DNA of 51,256 nt from Labilithrix sp. GTDB taxonomy: Bacteria; Myxococcota_A; Polyangia; Polyangiales; Polyangiaceae. The DNA is taken from the NCBI GenBank assembly GCA_028287065.1, contig JAQBQJ010000465.1:1-51256 (forward strand), in the 5' to 3' direction. Of this stretch, positions 8,864 through 17,946 are shown piece after piece. The position numbers and the translations under genes are program-made. Below the pieces are notes generated by a model. That model was not told the origin of the DNA. It did not search any database and was given only the letters and a program-made list of their open reading frames with translations. The first letter of the stretch is position 1. The number at the start of each line of letters is the position of its first letter.

Positions 8864-9218
8864 GGTCTGAGCGGGCGCACCTACCTCTCGACGGCCTTCG
8901 CCAGAAGCGCTTTGCGGAGATCCGCCAGAGACCACCGGCCGCGACCTGGTTCACCGGGCGGAGGAAACAGTTGTCCGGCCGGTGATGTCCCTGCGTCCAC
9001 CCGGTTGCGGGTTGAGTTCAAGTCCGACGACGTCCTCTGCACCCCCCACGACCGCGCCGCTCTGTCCGCGTGCGTCGCCGCCGCCGCGTTCGCGGTAGAA
9101 GTCGAGCACCGTCTTGACGAATAGGCGCGTCAGCGCCGAGAGCAGCGGTCCGTCGTAGCGCGGCCGGCGCCGTGAGGGCGGCGCGCGCGTTGCAGGTCCC
9201 TCGGGCAGGAGGCCGACG
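8864..9218. other. Gene-poor gap with a possible coding relic on the minus strand
   Basis: No complete gene is seen here. On the minus strand, about 8951-9170, one frame reads with protein-like composition (RYDGPLLSALTRLFVKTVLD, then FYRERGGGDARGQSG) and stops at 8951, but I find no convincing start or ribosome site. It may be the 3' remnant of a lost gene. The right end holds the ribosome binding site AGGAGG (9207-9212) of the amidohydrolase gene. Confidence 0.4.
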
Positions 9219-10250
9219 ATGCGTGTCGTCGCGCTCGAGGAGCACTTCAATCTGCCGGAGCTCATTTCGCGTATCCCGTCGAGCGCAATTGCAGAGCACG
9301 GTTGGCCGACGGGCGACCGAATGCCCGCGACGATGTCGCGCCCCGACGAGCTGCGCGACCTCGCGGGCGGCCGCTTGAAAGCCATGGACGCGGCCGGGAT
9401 CACGATGCAGGTCCTCTCGCACTCGGGCCCCGGAGCGGATCTGCTCGACGGCCGCGAAGGGATCGCGTTTGCCCTCGAGGCGAACGACAGGCTGGCGCGC
9501 GCCGTTGCCGAGCATCCGACGCGCTTCGGGGGATTCGCCCATTTGCCGCTACGGACACCGGAAGCCGCCGCCGACGAGCTGGAGCGCGCCGTGACCGAGC
9601 TCGGCTTCGTCGGCGCGCTGCTCAACGGGACGACGCGCGGTCGCTTCCTCGACGATCCCTCGTACGAGCCGCTGCTCACTCGCGCCGAACGGCTCGACGT
9701 GCCGCTCTACCTGCACCCGGGCATTCCGCCGGAGCCGGTGCGTAAGGCGTATTACCAAGGGCTGCCTCCCAAGGTGGAGGTCATTTTCGGCGCGCCGGGC
9801 TGGGGCTGGCACGCCGAAACGGCGGTGCACGTCCTTCGCCTTGTCCTCACCGGCGCGTTCGATCGCCACCGCGGGCTCCGCGTGATCGTCGGTCACATGG
9901 GGGAGATGATGCCCGTGATGCTCGCACGCTTCGACGAGGTTTTTTCGAAGGACACCGGCTACCTCGAACGGAGCGTCAGCCAGACGATCCTCGATCACGT
10001 CGTCATCACGACGAGCGGCTTCTTCTCGACCGCACCGTTCGTGGCGGCGCTCATGACGTTCGGCGCCAGTCGCATCCTGTTCTCGGTCGATTACCCGTAC
10101 GCGCGAAACGATGTCGGGCGCGCGTTCCTCGACCGGCTGCCGGTGCCGCCGGACGACCTCGTGAAGATCGCCCATCGCAACGCGGATCGCATCCTCAAGC
10201 TCCCGCTCGACGCGGGGCTTTCGGCGCCGCTCCACCCGCCGGCGGAGTAG
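9219..10250 (+). CDS. Amidohydrolase-2 family metal-dependent hydrolase/decarboxylase
   Basis: A 343-residue cytoplasmic TIM-barrel enzyme of the Amidohydro_2 family. The N-terminal VALEEHF (residues 4-10) matches the metal-binding start of gamma-resorcylate and related aromatic-acid decarboxylases, where Glu and His (here E7 and H9) bind the metal. Other expected ligands are visible: His166 in LYLHPG, His226 in GHMGEMMP and Asp291 in FSVDYPY. Relatives decarboxylate 2,6-dihydroxybenzoate, 2-amino-3-carboxymuconate semialdehyde or similar acids; the substrate cannot be assigned. AGGAGG at 9207-9212, six bases before the ATG, fixes the start. The gene stands alone, with no neighbouring aromatic catabolism genes to refine the role. 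Confidence 0.85.
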   Translation: MRVVALEEHFNLPELISRIPSSAIAEHGWPTGDRMPATMSRPDELRDLAGGRLKAMDAAGITMQVLSHSGPGADLLDGREGIAFALEANDRLARAVAEHPTRFGGFAHLPLRTPEAAADELERAVTELGFVGALLNGTTRGRFLDDPSYEPLLTRAERLDVPLYLHPGIPPEPVRKAYYQGLPPKVEVIFGAPGWGWHAETAVHVLRLVLTGAFDRHRGLRVIVGHMGEMMPVMLARFDEVFSKDTGYLERSVSQTILDHVVITTSGFFSTAPFVAALMTFGASRILFSVDYPYARNDVGRAFLDRLPVPPDDLVKIAHRNADRILKLPLDAGLSAPLHPPAE

Positions 10251-10389
10251 CTTCGGCGGCGGGAGGGCGACGTCGATCTGGCCCTTCGCGCGAACGAGGA
10301 GCGAGACCGTTCGGTCGTAGAGGTAGGGACCGCCGTGGCTCGCGCCCTTGCCGATCACATGGCACGCGCACTGCACCCGGCAGGGCGAC

Positions 10390-13209
10390 ATGTACATCGT
10401 TGCGCTGGTGGCGCTTCTCGCGCTCGCTGCGACGACGATCGTGCACGGCTCGCGACGGAGGAGCCGGGGCATGCTCGCGGCGGGGATCGGTCTCGCCGGC
10501 GTGACGGTCCTCTTCTTCGGGGTGCTCAGCTTGTGGGGGGAGATGCTCTGGTTCGAGGAGGTCGGGTATCTCGGACGCTTCTGGACCGTCATCCTCGCGA
10601 CCGCCGGTATCACGCTGCTCGGCGCGGCCCTCGGCGCAGCGCTCGTCGCGGCGATCACCTTTCCGGCTCGACGGACGGCAGGTCGGGGTCGCTGGCTCGG
10701 CATCGCGCTCGGAGGAGTGATCGGCGCCATCTGGGGAGCCGCTAGCTGGAGCACCGTCCTCTCCTGGGTGATGGGCGTCTCGACCGGTGTGGCGGAGCCC
10801 ATCCTCGGACGCGACACGGGCTTCTACCTCTTCACCCTCCCGTTCTACGACGCGCTCTTCTGGCTCCTCCTGCTGGTCACCGTCGTCGGCACGATCGTGG
10901 CGGCATGGTCGACGCTCGCAACGCAGGCTCGCCCCGAGCTCGTGCTCGTGAAGCCGCTCGAAAAACACGACAACCCAAGGCCGCGCCTTGCGCCGAACCA
11001 GAATCGGCCGCTCTACGTCGCTGCGGGTGCGCTCGCGCTCGTGTTTGCATGGGAGCGCACGATCGCTCCGTATCACCTCCTCTACTCCAGCGTCGGCACC
11101 GTCCACGGCGCGGGATGGACGGACGTGCACATCCGATTCCCCGTCTACTACGTGCTCGCCGTCCTGCTCGCGATCGTGGGCTTCACGCTGCTCGTTCCGT
11201 CGACGTCACGTGCGCTCGAAGCTCGGGTTGCCCCGGGTCGGCGACCGGCGGTTGCCGTCCTCGCGCTGCCGGCGATCCTCGTCGCCGCGACCGCATTCGT
11301 GGGGCTCGGCGTCCTTCCGGCTCTCTCGCAATGGATGAAGGTCACTCCCAACGAGCTGGCGCTCGAGACGCCCTACATCGAAAACTCGATCGCCTTCACG
11401 CGCGCGGGCTTCGGGCTCGATCGCATCGAGGAGCGCGAGTTCGAGGTCAAGGACGCCGTGTCCCCGGAGCTCGTCGAATCGAAGCAGCAGTTGCTCTCGG
11501 AGGTGCGCCTCTGGGATCCGCGCGCGCTCGACGATGTGCTCGAGCAGTTCCAGGCGATCCGCCTCTACTACGAGCTCACGACGGTCGACATCGACCGCTA
11601 CACGGTCGACGGACGCTACCGGCAGATGATGGTGGCGCCGCGAGAGATGGAGACGGCGAACCTGCCGATCAACAGCCGCACGTTCGTCAATCGCTACTTC
11701 CAGTACACGCACGGCTACGGCCTCGCGATGGTGCCGGTGAGCGACTTCACGAAGGACGGACTTCCGGAGCTCGTCGTCCGCGACATGCCGCCGGTCTCGT
11801 CTTTTCCTTCACTCCAAATCACGCGACCGGAGATCTATTACGGCGAGCTCACGAACGACTTCGTCGTCGTGAACAGCCGCGCCCTCGAGTTCGATTATCC
11901 ATCCGGCGCGGAGAACGTCTACACGCGCTACCAGGGCAAGGGAGGTGTCGAGCTCAGCGGGCTCTTCCGCAAGCTCGTCTTCGGATGGAAGCTCGGTGGG
12001 ACGCAGCTGCTCCTGTCGTCCTATCCGAAGGACGACAGCCGCATCATGTTCGTCCGGAACATCCGCGAGCGCGTCGCGAAGATCGCGCCGTTCCTCGAGC
12101 TGGATCACGACCCTTATCTCGTCGTGGTCGACGGCCGGCTGAAGTGGATGATCGATGCGTACACGACCTCGGACTACTTCCCGTACAGCGAGACCCTCTC
12201 GGGAGCGATGGCCGATCGAGTCACCGAGCTCGGCGCCACGGAACCGGGCGCAGAGCCACCCCTCAGCGACATCAACTACGTCCGCAACTCGGTGAAAGCG
12301 GTCGTCGATGCGTACGACGGATCCGTCTCGCTCTACGTGTTCGACGACAAGGATCCGATCATTCGCGTGTGGCAGCGCATCTTCCCGAATCTGTTCCGGC
12401 CGTCGAGCGAGATGTCGGCGGGGATTCGCGCGCACGTGCGCTACCCGGAGGAGCTGCTCAACGCGCAGGGGCTCGTCTATTCCAAGTTCCACATGACCAA
12501 GCCCGACGTCTTCTACAACCAGGAGGACCTCTGGGTGCGCGCGAGCGAAAAGCGCCAGGGCAGGCTCGGCGTGGTCGAGCCCTATTACGTCATCTGGCAG
12601 GCACCGGGGTCGGATCGTCCCGAGTTCATCATGATGTCGCCCTATACGCCGAAGAACCGCCAGGTGCTCACCGGCTGGATCGCCGGAATGTGCGACGGCG
12701 AGAACTACGGGCGTCTCCTCGCCTACCGGTTCTCGAAGGACAAGTGGATCCTCGGCCCGCAGCAGGTCGACACGAAGATCGATCAGTCACCCGAGCTGTC
12801 GGCGCAGCTCACGCTATGGGACCAGCACGGCAAGCGGGTCATCCGCGGCAACGTCCTCGCGATCCCGATCGGGCAGACGATCCTCTACGTCGAGCCCATC
12901 TATCTCCAGGCGGAGGCAGCGGCATATCCCGAGCTCCGAATGGTCGTCACGATGAACGGTGACGCGATGAGCTACGCGCCGACCTTCAAGGAGGCCCTTG
13001 CCCGGCTCGTCTCGCCCGGCGCACCAACTCCTGGTCGCGCCCACCCCGAGGTCGCCACCGCGACGGCGCTCGAGCGCGCACGAAAGGCGTTCGACGAGTA
13101 CCGCCGGCTCACGTCCGAAGGGCGGTTCGAGGAGGCAGGCGCGCAGCTCCGGGCGGTCGGCGAAGCTCTCGCGCCGCTGCAGGAGCAGGGCGCGCTGCCG
13201 CCCCGCTGA
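10390..13209 (+). CDS. UPF0182-family large integral membrane protein
   Basis: This 939-residue protein has an N-terminal third with about seven transmembrane helices (first at residues 1-16, then about 24-45 and 60-90, the last near residue 310) and a large soluble C-terminal portion predicted outside the cytoplasm. WFEEVGYLGRFW (near residues 55-66), the ENSIAFTRAGFGLD segment, MMVAPREM and the ILGPQQVDTKIDQ segment are typical of UPF0182, a family widespread in actinobacteria, cyanobacteria and some proteobacteria whose biochemical role I do not know. ATG 10390 was preferred to an upstream TTG at 10348 because the first helix begins directly after it. It is monocistronic, with 33 bases to the convergent nucleotidyltransferase gene. 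Confidence 0.85.
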   Translation: MYIVALVALLALAATTIVHGSRRRSRGMLAAGIGLAGVTVLFFGVLSLWGEMLWFEEVGYLGRFWTVILATAGITLLGAALGAALVAAITFPARRTAGRGRWLGIALGGVIGAIWGAASWSTVLSWVMGVSTGVAEPILGRDTGFYLFTLPFYDALFWLLLLVTVVGTIVAAWSTLATQARPELVLVKPLEKHDNPRPRLAPNQNRPLYVAAGALALVFAWERTIAPYHLLYSSVGTVHGAGWTDVHIRFPVYYVLAVLLAIVGFTLLVPSTSRALEARVAPGRRPAVAVLALPAILVAATAFVGLGVLPALSQWMKVTPNELALETPYIENSIAFTRAGFGLDRIEEREFEVKDAVSPELVESKQQLLSEVRLWDPRALDDVLEQFQAIRLYYELTTVDIDRYTVDGRYRQMMVAPREMETANLPINSRTFVNRYFQYTHGYGLAMVPVSDFTKDGLPELVVRDMPPVSSFPSLQITRPEIYYGELTNDFVVVNSRALEFDYPSGAENVYTRYQGKGGVELSGLFRKLVFGWKLGGTQLLLSSYPKDDSRIMFVRNIRERVAKIAPFLELDHDPYLVVVDGRLKWMIDAYTTSDYFPYSETLSGAMADRVTELGATEPGAEPPLSDINYVRNSVKAVVDAYDGSVSLYVFDDKDPIIRVWQRIFPNLFRPSSEMSAGIRAHVRYPEELLNAQGLVYSKFHMTKPDVFYNQEDLWVRASEKRQGRLGVVEPYYVIWQAPGSDRPEFIMMSPYTPKNRQVLTGWIAGMCDGENYGRLLAYRFSKDKWILGPQQVDTKIDQSPELSAQLTLWDQHGKRVIRGNVLAIPIGQTILYVEPIYLQAEAAAYPELRMVVTMNGDAMSYAPTFKEALARLVSPGAPTPGRAHPEVATATALERARKAFDEYRRLTSEGRFEEAGAQLRAVGEALAPLQEQGALPPR

Positions 13210-13242
13210 ACGGAGGCTCACGCTCTGCCAAGTGGCTTGCCG

Positions 13243-13815
13243 CTACGTCCGAGGAGTGGCGAGCGCGAGAAGCTCAGTGAGGCGCGCCTCGATGCGCGGA
13301 TCGTCTTTCAGCTCGAGAAGGGGACGAAGCTCCTCCCAGATGAGGTGCTGATCGAGCTGGGCGCCCTGACGCACGATGATCCCGCGTACGTCCAGCCAGT
13401 CCTTCTCGCGCGCAGCGAACGACTTGTGGACGACGAGGTCCTCGGCCGAGCACGTGGTGAGGAAGACGCCGTCGCCGACATCGAAGGGGCTGCTTCGGAC
13501 AACCGCTCGTTCCTCGAAGGGCATCGCGCCGAGCGAAACGTCTATGGGCGTTCCGTTCGTCGCGAAGAGGAGCAACGTACGGTTGTCGAGCGCGAAGGTC
13601 CGCGTGTCGGGCAGGCGGCCCCGAAACACGGGCAAGAGGGCATCGACGAACGGCTCCTCACCGCCGAACCCGGTAATGAGCGTCAGGTCGACATCGACCG
13701 TCATCCGCGGCTCGCCCCAACGCTGGACGGCGAGACCTCCGATGAAGCAGAAGGAGAAGCCCTTTGCGCGGCACGCCTGCTCGACCTCGTGTGCGGCTTC
13801 GAAGATCGGGTTCAT
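13243..13815 (-). CDS. Nucleotidyltransferase, AbiEii/toxin-like
   Basis: A 190-residue protein with a minimal nucleotidyltransferase active site: FIGGLAVQRWG (24-34), where the Gly-Gly pair marks the NTP-binding turn, followed by TVDVDL (39-44) with the two metal-binding aspartates D41 and D43. The later segment EDLVVHKSFAAREKDWLDV fits the helical lobe of AbiEii-type and similar stand-alone nucleotidyltransferases. Such proteins may act as toxins that modify tRNA or a partner protein; here that is inferred from family and context. It is preceded by a small gene whose TGA shares one base with this ATG (TGATG at 13813-13817), so the two are probably translationally coupled. Confidence 0.75.
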   Translation of the reverse strand: MNPIFEAAHEVEQACRAKGFSFCFIGGLAVQRWGEPRMTVDVDLTLITGFGGEEPFVDALLPVFRGRLPDTRTFALDNRTLLLFATNGTPIDVSLGAMPFEERAVVRSSPFDVGDGVFLTTCSAEDLVVHKSFAAREKDWLDVRGIIVRQGAQLDQHLIWEELRPLLELKDDPRIEARLTELLALATPRT

Positions 13816-14057
13816 CAGCGCCGGGTTCGGGCGAAGAGCGCTTGCTGCTCGACGAGGCCGGAGGTCGTCCGGCGATACTCGGGGATCTCTCGCTGATTCG
13901 GTGTAGAGGCCGCGAGCGAGAGGAGTGCCTCGCTGCGCCGTAGTGCCTCCGCATCGGTCAGCGCGCGAAGCTCAGCATCCTCCACGGCGGACACGGCCGC
14001 GCTCGCAGCAACACGCTGCGCGTACCACGCGGCTGCGAATTTCGGGCGCGAGTCCAT
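13815..14057 (-). CDS. Small helical partner of the nucleotidyltransferase (putative antitoxin)
   Basis: An 80-residue, Ala- and Glu-rich, mostly helical protein with no signal peptide or membrane segment. I recognise no domain. The C-terminus (SGLVEQQALFARTRR) is amphipathic and basic. Its TGA overlaps the ATG of the following nucleotidyltransferase by one base, the arrangement expected for a two-gene toxin-antitoxin operon with the smaller gene first. No clear ribosome site precedes ATG 14057. The antitoxin role is inference from size, order and coupling; it could instead be an accessory subunit. Confidence 0.55.
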   Translation of the reverse strand: MDSRPKFAAAWYAQRVAASAAVSAVEDAELRALTDAEALRRSEALLSLAASTPNQREIPEYRRTTSGLVEQQALFARTRR

Positions 14058-14128
14058 GACAGAAAATTAGCACGTAACCGTCGTCCATCGCGTCGTGCGC
14101 GATGCGCAATCACAATCAAGTCGTGCTT

Positions 14129-14173
14129 GTCCGCGCGCGGTGATGAGCCCGCGGAGCTCGAAAGCGCGCGGAC
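14129..14173 (-). terminator. Terminator-like hairpin after the GH65 gene
   Basis: A perfect 10-base inverted repeat, GTCCGCGCGC at 14129-14138 and GCGCGCGGAC at 14164-14173, abuts the stop codon of the GH65 gene (14174-14176). The 25-base loop is long and no T-run follows on the minus strand, so it may act as a pausing or 3'-end-protecting stem rather than a classical intrinsic terminator. The promoter of the downstream toxin-like pair must lie between it and 14057. Confidence 0.45.
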
Positions 14174-16531
14174 TCACCCCGGCGATCGCCGCTGCGGCTC
14201 ACGCCCCGGAGGTTGCGTCGGCGGCTCGCGTTCGGGGGACGGCGGAATCGCACGTGCGATGGGTTCGGCGCCGGTCACCGTGAGCGGCGCTCCATGGTGC
14301 ATGAGTCGGAGGGCGCCTGTGCCGTGCAGCAGCGAGTACCTCGCTTCGGCGGCGGTCACGTCCACGCGAAGACACGAATCGCGATAGCGGATCGAGAACG
14401 ACAGCCGTGTGAGACCGTCGGGGAGCTGCGGCGAGAACTGCAACGTCTCGGCGAAGTCGCGCATTCCTCCGAGACCGGCGACGAGAGCGACCCACGTCCC
14501 TGCGAGCGCCGCCATGTGGAGACCGTCACGCGTGTTCCTTTCGTAGTCGTGAAGATCCAGGAGGGCAGCCTCGGCGACGTAGTCGAAGGCGAGCCGGAGA
14601 TGGCCCACCTCTGCCGCGAGCACGGCCTCCGTACACGCCGCGAGTGACGAGTCCCGGACGGTGATCCGCTCGTAGTAGTGGAAGTTTCGCAGCTTCTCTT
14701 CGGCCGTGAAGGCATCGCCGCACGTGTGCATCGCCAAGACGAGGTCCGGCTGCTTGACGACCTGCTTCCGATAGAGATCGAAGTAGTGAAAATGCAGGAG
14801 AAGCGGATATTCGTCCGGCTTCGTCGCCGCGAAGTTCCATTCTTCGTGCGTCGTGAAGCCTTCGGCTTGCGCGTGCACACCAAGCTTGTCGTCGAAGGCG
14901 ATGACCATGCGATCGGCGGCGGCGCGCCAGCCCGCCATCTCCTCCGTCGTGACTCCGAGCTCGCGCGCGTTGTCCTGATGCCGCTCGCACGCGGCGGCAG
15001 CGGCGACGAGGTTCCGCTTGGCCATCAGGTTCGTGTAGACGTTGTTGTCCGCGACGGCGCTGTACTCGTCGGGGCCCGTGACGCCGTCGATGCGGAATTC
15101 GCCCCGGAGATCGTAGTGCCCGACCGAGCGCCACAAGCGCGCGGTGTGCACGAGCACGTCGAGGCCGACCTCGCGCTCGAACCCGTAGTCCGTGGTCGCG
15201 TTCACGTAGCGAACCACGGCCCCGGCGATGTCGGCGTTGACGTGAAAAGCCGCGGTTCCGGCGGGCCAGTAGCCGGAACATTCCTCGCCGTGGATCGTAC
15301 GCCAGGGGAACGCGGCCCCCTTCAGACCGAGGTCGCTGGCGCGCCGCAACGCGGCGGGGAGCGTCGAGTGTCGCCAGCGAAGCGCGTCGGCAGCCGCCCC
15401 CGGGCACGTGTACGTGAGCACCGGCAGGATGAACGCTTCGCTGTCCCAGAAGGCATGACCGTCGTATCCGGTGCCCGTCAGGCCCTTGGCTGCAATCGCG
15501 CGGCCCTCGGCCCGCGCACCGGACGAGAGGACCTGGAAGAGCGCGTAGCGGACGGCTTGCTGGAGCTCGGAGTCACCCTCGACCTCCACGTCGGCATGCG
15601 CCCAGAACTCGTCGAGGTACGTTCGCTGGTCTGCGAGAAGCCCGTCCCAGCCGGTCGGCCGCATACCGGCCAGAGCGGCGAGGACCTGATCGCGCAACGC
15701 CGGCACCGTCCGATCGGCGGACCATCCATAGGCCACGAGCTTCACGATCCGGAGCCGCTGCCCCGGCTCGAGCACGTCGGTCACGACGACGCGCGCGGAG
15801 TCGTCGCCGGATTCGGACGTGATCTGGACGCGGGAGGTGCCGCTCACGGAGTGATCCATGGCGACGGCCACGCGCAAGCCGCTGCGCTTCGTCCTGTGGA
15901 CGAGCACGGCCGACGACCCGAAGCAGAGGTGGTCCTCCGACTCGAGCGGTGATGCCTCGAGCGCCGCGGCGACGCGCGGATCTTTGCCGAACGTGGGGAG
16001 CTGCTCGTTGGCGACGAGCTCGGACTGGACGACGACGTCCGCAGGCCCGTCGAGCGGCTCGATCTCGTAGGCGAAGCCTACGATCGCGCGGTGGGTGAAG
16101 GAGACGAGCCGGACAGACGTGATCCGCACGGTGCGCCGCGCGGGTGACCTCCACTCGGCAGTGCGTCGAAGCGTGCCGGCGCGAAAGTCGAGCACCCGAT
16201 CATGCGCGAGCAGGTCGCCGTAACGGATGTCGAACGGCTCGTCGTCCACGAGCAAGCGAAACAGCTTGCCGTTGGTCACGTTGACGAGCGTCTGACCCGA
16301 CTCGGGCGTGCCGTAGACGCTCTCGGCCTCGAGCAAAGCATGCAGCTCGTACACGCCGTTGAGGTAAGTGCCGGGCAACCCGTGCGGCTCACCCTCGTCG
16401 AGGTTGCCGCGCAGCCCGATGTGGCCGTTCGACAGCGCGAACAGCGACTCGGTCTGCGCGAGGATGTCCAGCTCGAGCGCGGTCTCGTGGAGCGCCCACG
16501 GCTCGACGCGAAACGACGGGTGCCGGATCAC
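14174..16531 (-). CDS. Glycoside hydrolase family 65 disaccharide phosphorylase (kojibiose/maltose/trehalose type)
   Basis: A 785-residue cytoplasmic enzyme with the GH65 layout: an N-terminal beta-sandwich (about 1-270), a linker, an (alpha/alpha)6 catalytic barrel (about 310-680) and a small C-terminal sheet domain. The catalytic acid is the Glu of GPDEY (E489), followed by DNNVYTNLMAKRN; GYDGHAFWDSE and AFPWRTIHGEE are further family motifs. Members phosphorolyse an alpha-linked glucose disaccharide to beta-glucose-1-phosphate plus glucose; which linkage is unresolved. GTG 16531 overlaps the TGA of the upstream HAD gene by four bases (GTGA), so the two are coupled; that gene probably converts beta-glucose-1-phosphate to glucose-6-phosphate. 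The last 23 residues are Pro/Arg-rich and look unstructured. Confidence 0.9.
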   Translation of the reverse strand: MIRHPSFRVEPWALHETALELDILAQTESLFALSNGHIGLRGNLDEGEPHGLPGTYLNGVYELHALLEAESVYGTPESGQTLVNVTNGKLFRLLVDDEPFDIRYGDLLAHDRVLDFRAGTLRRTAEWRSPARRTVRITSVRLVSFTHRAIVGFAYEIEPLDGPADVVVQSELVANEQLPTFGKDPRVAAALEASPLESEDHLCFGSSAVLVHRTKRSGLRVAVAMDHSVSGTSRVQITSESGDDSARVVVTDVLEPGQRLRIVKLVAYGWSADRTVPALRDQVLAALAGMRPTGWDGLLADQRTYLDEFWAHADVEVEGDSELQQAVRYALFQVLSSGARAEGRAIAAKGLTGTGYDGHAFWDSEAFILPVLTYTCPGAAADALRWRHSTLPAALRRASDLGLKGAAFPWRTIHGEECSGYWPAGTAAFHVNADIAGAVVRYVNATTDYGFEREVGLDVLVHTARLWRSVGHYDLRGEFRIDGVTGPDEYSAVADNNVYTNLMAKRNLVAAAAACERHQDNARELGVTTEEMAGWRAAADRMVIAFDDKLGVHAQAEGFTTHEEWNFAATKPDEYPLLLHFHYFDLYRKQVVKQPDLVLAMHTCGDAFTAEEKLRNFHYYERITVRDSSLAACTEAVLAAEVGHLRLAFDYVAEAALLDLHDYERNTRDGLHMAALAGTWVALVAGLGGMRDFAETLQFSPQLPDGLTRLSFSIRYRDSCLRVDVTAAEARYSLLHGTGALRLMHHGAPLTVTGAEPIARAIPPSPEREPPTQPPGREPQRRSPG

Positions 16532-17310
16532 GCGGCCTCCATCAACGCGGAGAGATCGGTCACGACGACGTCCGCGCCGTGGCGGCGAAGCTGCTCCGCG
16601 TGCCCCACGCGATCCACACCGACGACGTGGCCGAAGTGTCCCTCCCGACCTGCCTCGACCCCGGCGAGCGCATCTTCGAAGACCGCCGCTCGCGCGGGAG
16701 CGACGCCGAGGGCGCGAGCCGCCGCGAGATAGGTGTCCGGCGCCGGCTTGCCCGCCAGATGTTCTCTCGCGGCGACGTTGCCGTCGATCTCGGCGTCGAA
16801 CAGATCGGCGATCCCCGCGGAGACGAGCACCTCGCGGCAGTGCTTGCTCGACGACACGACCGCCGTTCGAAGGCCGGCCTGTCGCGCGGCGCGGACGTAG
16901 CGCACCGACCCGTCGAACGTCGCGACGGGCGTCCGTCGAAGGAGATCGACGAAGATCTCGTCTTTGCGCGAAGCAAGGCCGTATGCAGTGCCGGCTTCGG
17001 GTGGGTCGCCTTCTTCTCCTTCCGCGAGCTGGATGCCTCGAGAGGCGACGAAGGAACGCACGCCGTCCACCCGAAGCTTGCCGTCGACGTAGCTCTGGTA
17101 GTCGCGAACCGCGTCGAACTCGACGAAGGGCTCCCCCGTCGCTCGCGACCGCTTCTGCAGGTACGCGTCGAACATCTTCTTCCACGCCGCGGCATGGAGC
17201 TTGGCCGTCCGTGTGAGCACACCGTCGAGATCGAAGAGACAAGCGCCGATCGCGGGTGGAAGCCCGAGCGCTCTTTGCGGTGAATCGGACTTGGGGTCGC
17301 TCGCGGACAT
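16528..17310 (-). CDS. HAD-superfamily beta-phosphoglucomutase-like protein
   Basis: A 260-residue HAD enzyme with all four motifs: DLDGVL (nucleophile D27, acid D29), a Ser of motif II in VVSSSKH, the Lys of GKPAPDTYL and the acidic FEDALAGVEAG. The cap region and the Arg/Lys-rich first helix fit beta-phosphoglucomutases, which isomerise beta-glucose-1-phosphate to glucose-6-phosphate. Coupling to a GH65 phosphorylase through a GTGA overlap strongly supports that reaction, since GH65 enzymes release exactly this anomer. The start ATG 17310 lies 48 bases after the upstream phosphatase gene. Phosphatase activity on another sugar phosphate remains possible. Confidence 0.85.
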   Translation of the reverse strand: MSASDPKSDSPQRALGLPPAIGACLFDLDGVLTRTAKLHAAAWKKMFDAYLQKRSRATGEPFVEFDAVRDYQSYVDGKLRVDGVRSFVASRGIQLAEGEEGDPPEAGTAYGLASRKDEIFVDLLRRTPVATFDGSVRYVRAARQAGLRTAVVSSSKHCREVLVSAGIADLFDAEIDGNVAAREHLAGKPAPDTYLAAARALGVAPARAAVFEDALAGVEAGREGHFGHVVGVDRVGHAEQLRRHGADVVVTDLSALMEAA

Positions 17311-17358
17311 GTCCAGGCGAGTTCAGGATGTGTACCAACACCGCACGAGCTCGCCGCT

Positions 17359-17946
17359 TCACCGTTCCACGTGAGACGTGTCGTCCCAAAGACGAAGGAC
17401 CGGCTGGGAGAGGTCTGCCTCGTAACCCACCGCGCTCAGGCTCGCGGTGCTCGAGTAGAAGTACTTGCCCGCCAGCGGCGCAAGGCCGAGCCAGCGCGCC
17501 GCAAGGACCCGCAGGAAGTGGCCGCTCGAGAACAGCAAGACATCACCCCGAATCGCGCGGACCCGGCTCACGACGCGATCGGCTCTCCGTCCGACCTGCT
17601 CGGGCGTCTCTCCGCCGGGGCAGCCGTCCCGGAACAGATTCCAGTCTGGCCGCTCCGCGTGGATCTCGACGGTGGTTCGCCCTTCGTACGCGCCGTAGTT
17701 CCACTCGACCAGGTCACGATCGACCTCGGCGACGGAACCGAAGCCGGCGAGCTCGCACGTCCGTGACGCGCGGCGGAGCGGGCTCGTCAGCACCTTCGCG
17801 AAGGTGTGCTCTCGGAGCCGCGCACCGAGACGCTTCGCGTTGCGCTCGCCGCGTTCGGTGAGTCGCAAGTCGGTCGAGCCGGTGTGTTGACCCGATAGGC
17901 TCCACGCGGTCTCGCCGTGGCGCGCGAGATGGACGACCTCCAGCAT
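17359..17946 (-). CDS. Histidine phosphatase (phosphoglycerate mutase-like)
   Basis: A 195-residue member of the histidine phosphatase superfamily, branch 1. The catalytic motif LARHGET has His10 as the phospho-acceptor, SPLRRA (55-60) supplies a phosphate-binding Arg, Glu81 in EWNYG is the proton donor and SGHFLR holds the second His (143). It is shorter than the 230-250 residues of cofactor-dependent phosphoglycerate mutase and resembles broad sugar-phosphate or phosphoserine phosphatases. ATG 17944-17946 shares one base with the TGA of the upstream gene (TGATG), so the start is well supported and the pair is coupled. Its position inside a glucose-phosphate cluster suggests a sugar phosphate substrate, but this is inference. 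Confidence 0.85.
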   Translation of the reverse strand: MLEVVHLARHGETAWSLSGQHTGSTDLRLTERGERNAKRLGARLREHTFAKVLTSPLRRASRTCELAGFGSVAEVDRDLVEWNYGAYEGRTTVEIHAERPDWNLFRDGCPGGETPEQVGRRADRVVSRVRAIRGDVLLFSSGHFLRVLAARWLGLAPLAGKYFYSSTASLSAVGYEADLSQPVLRLWDDTSHVER

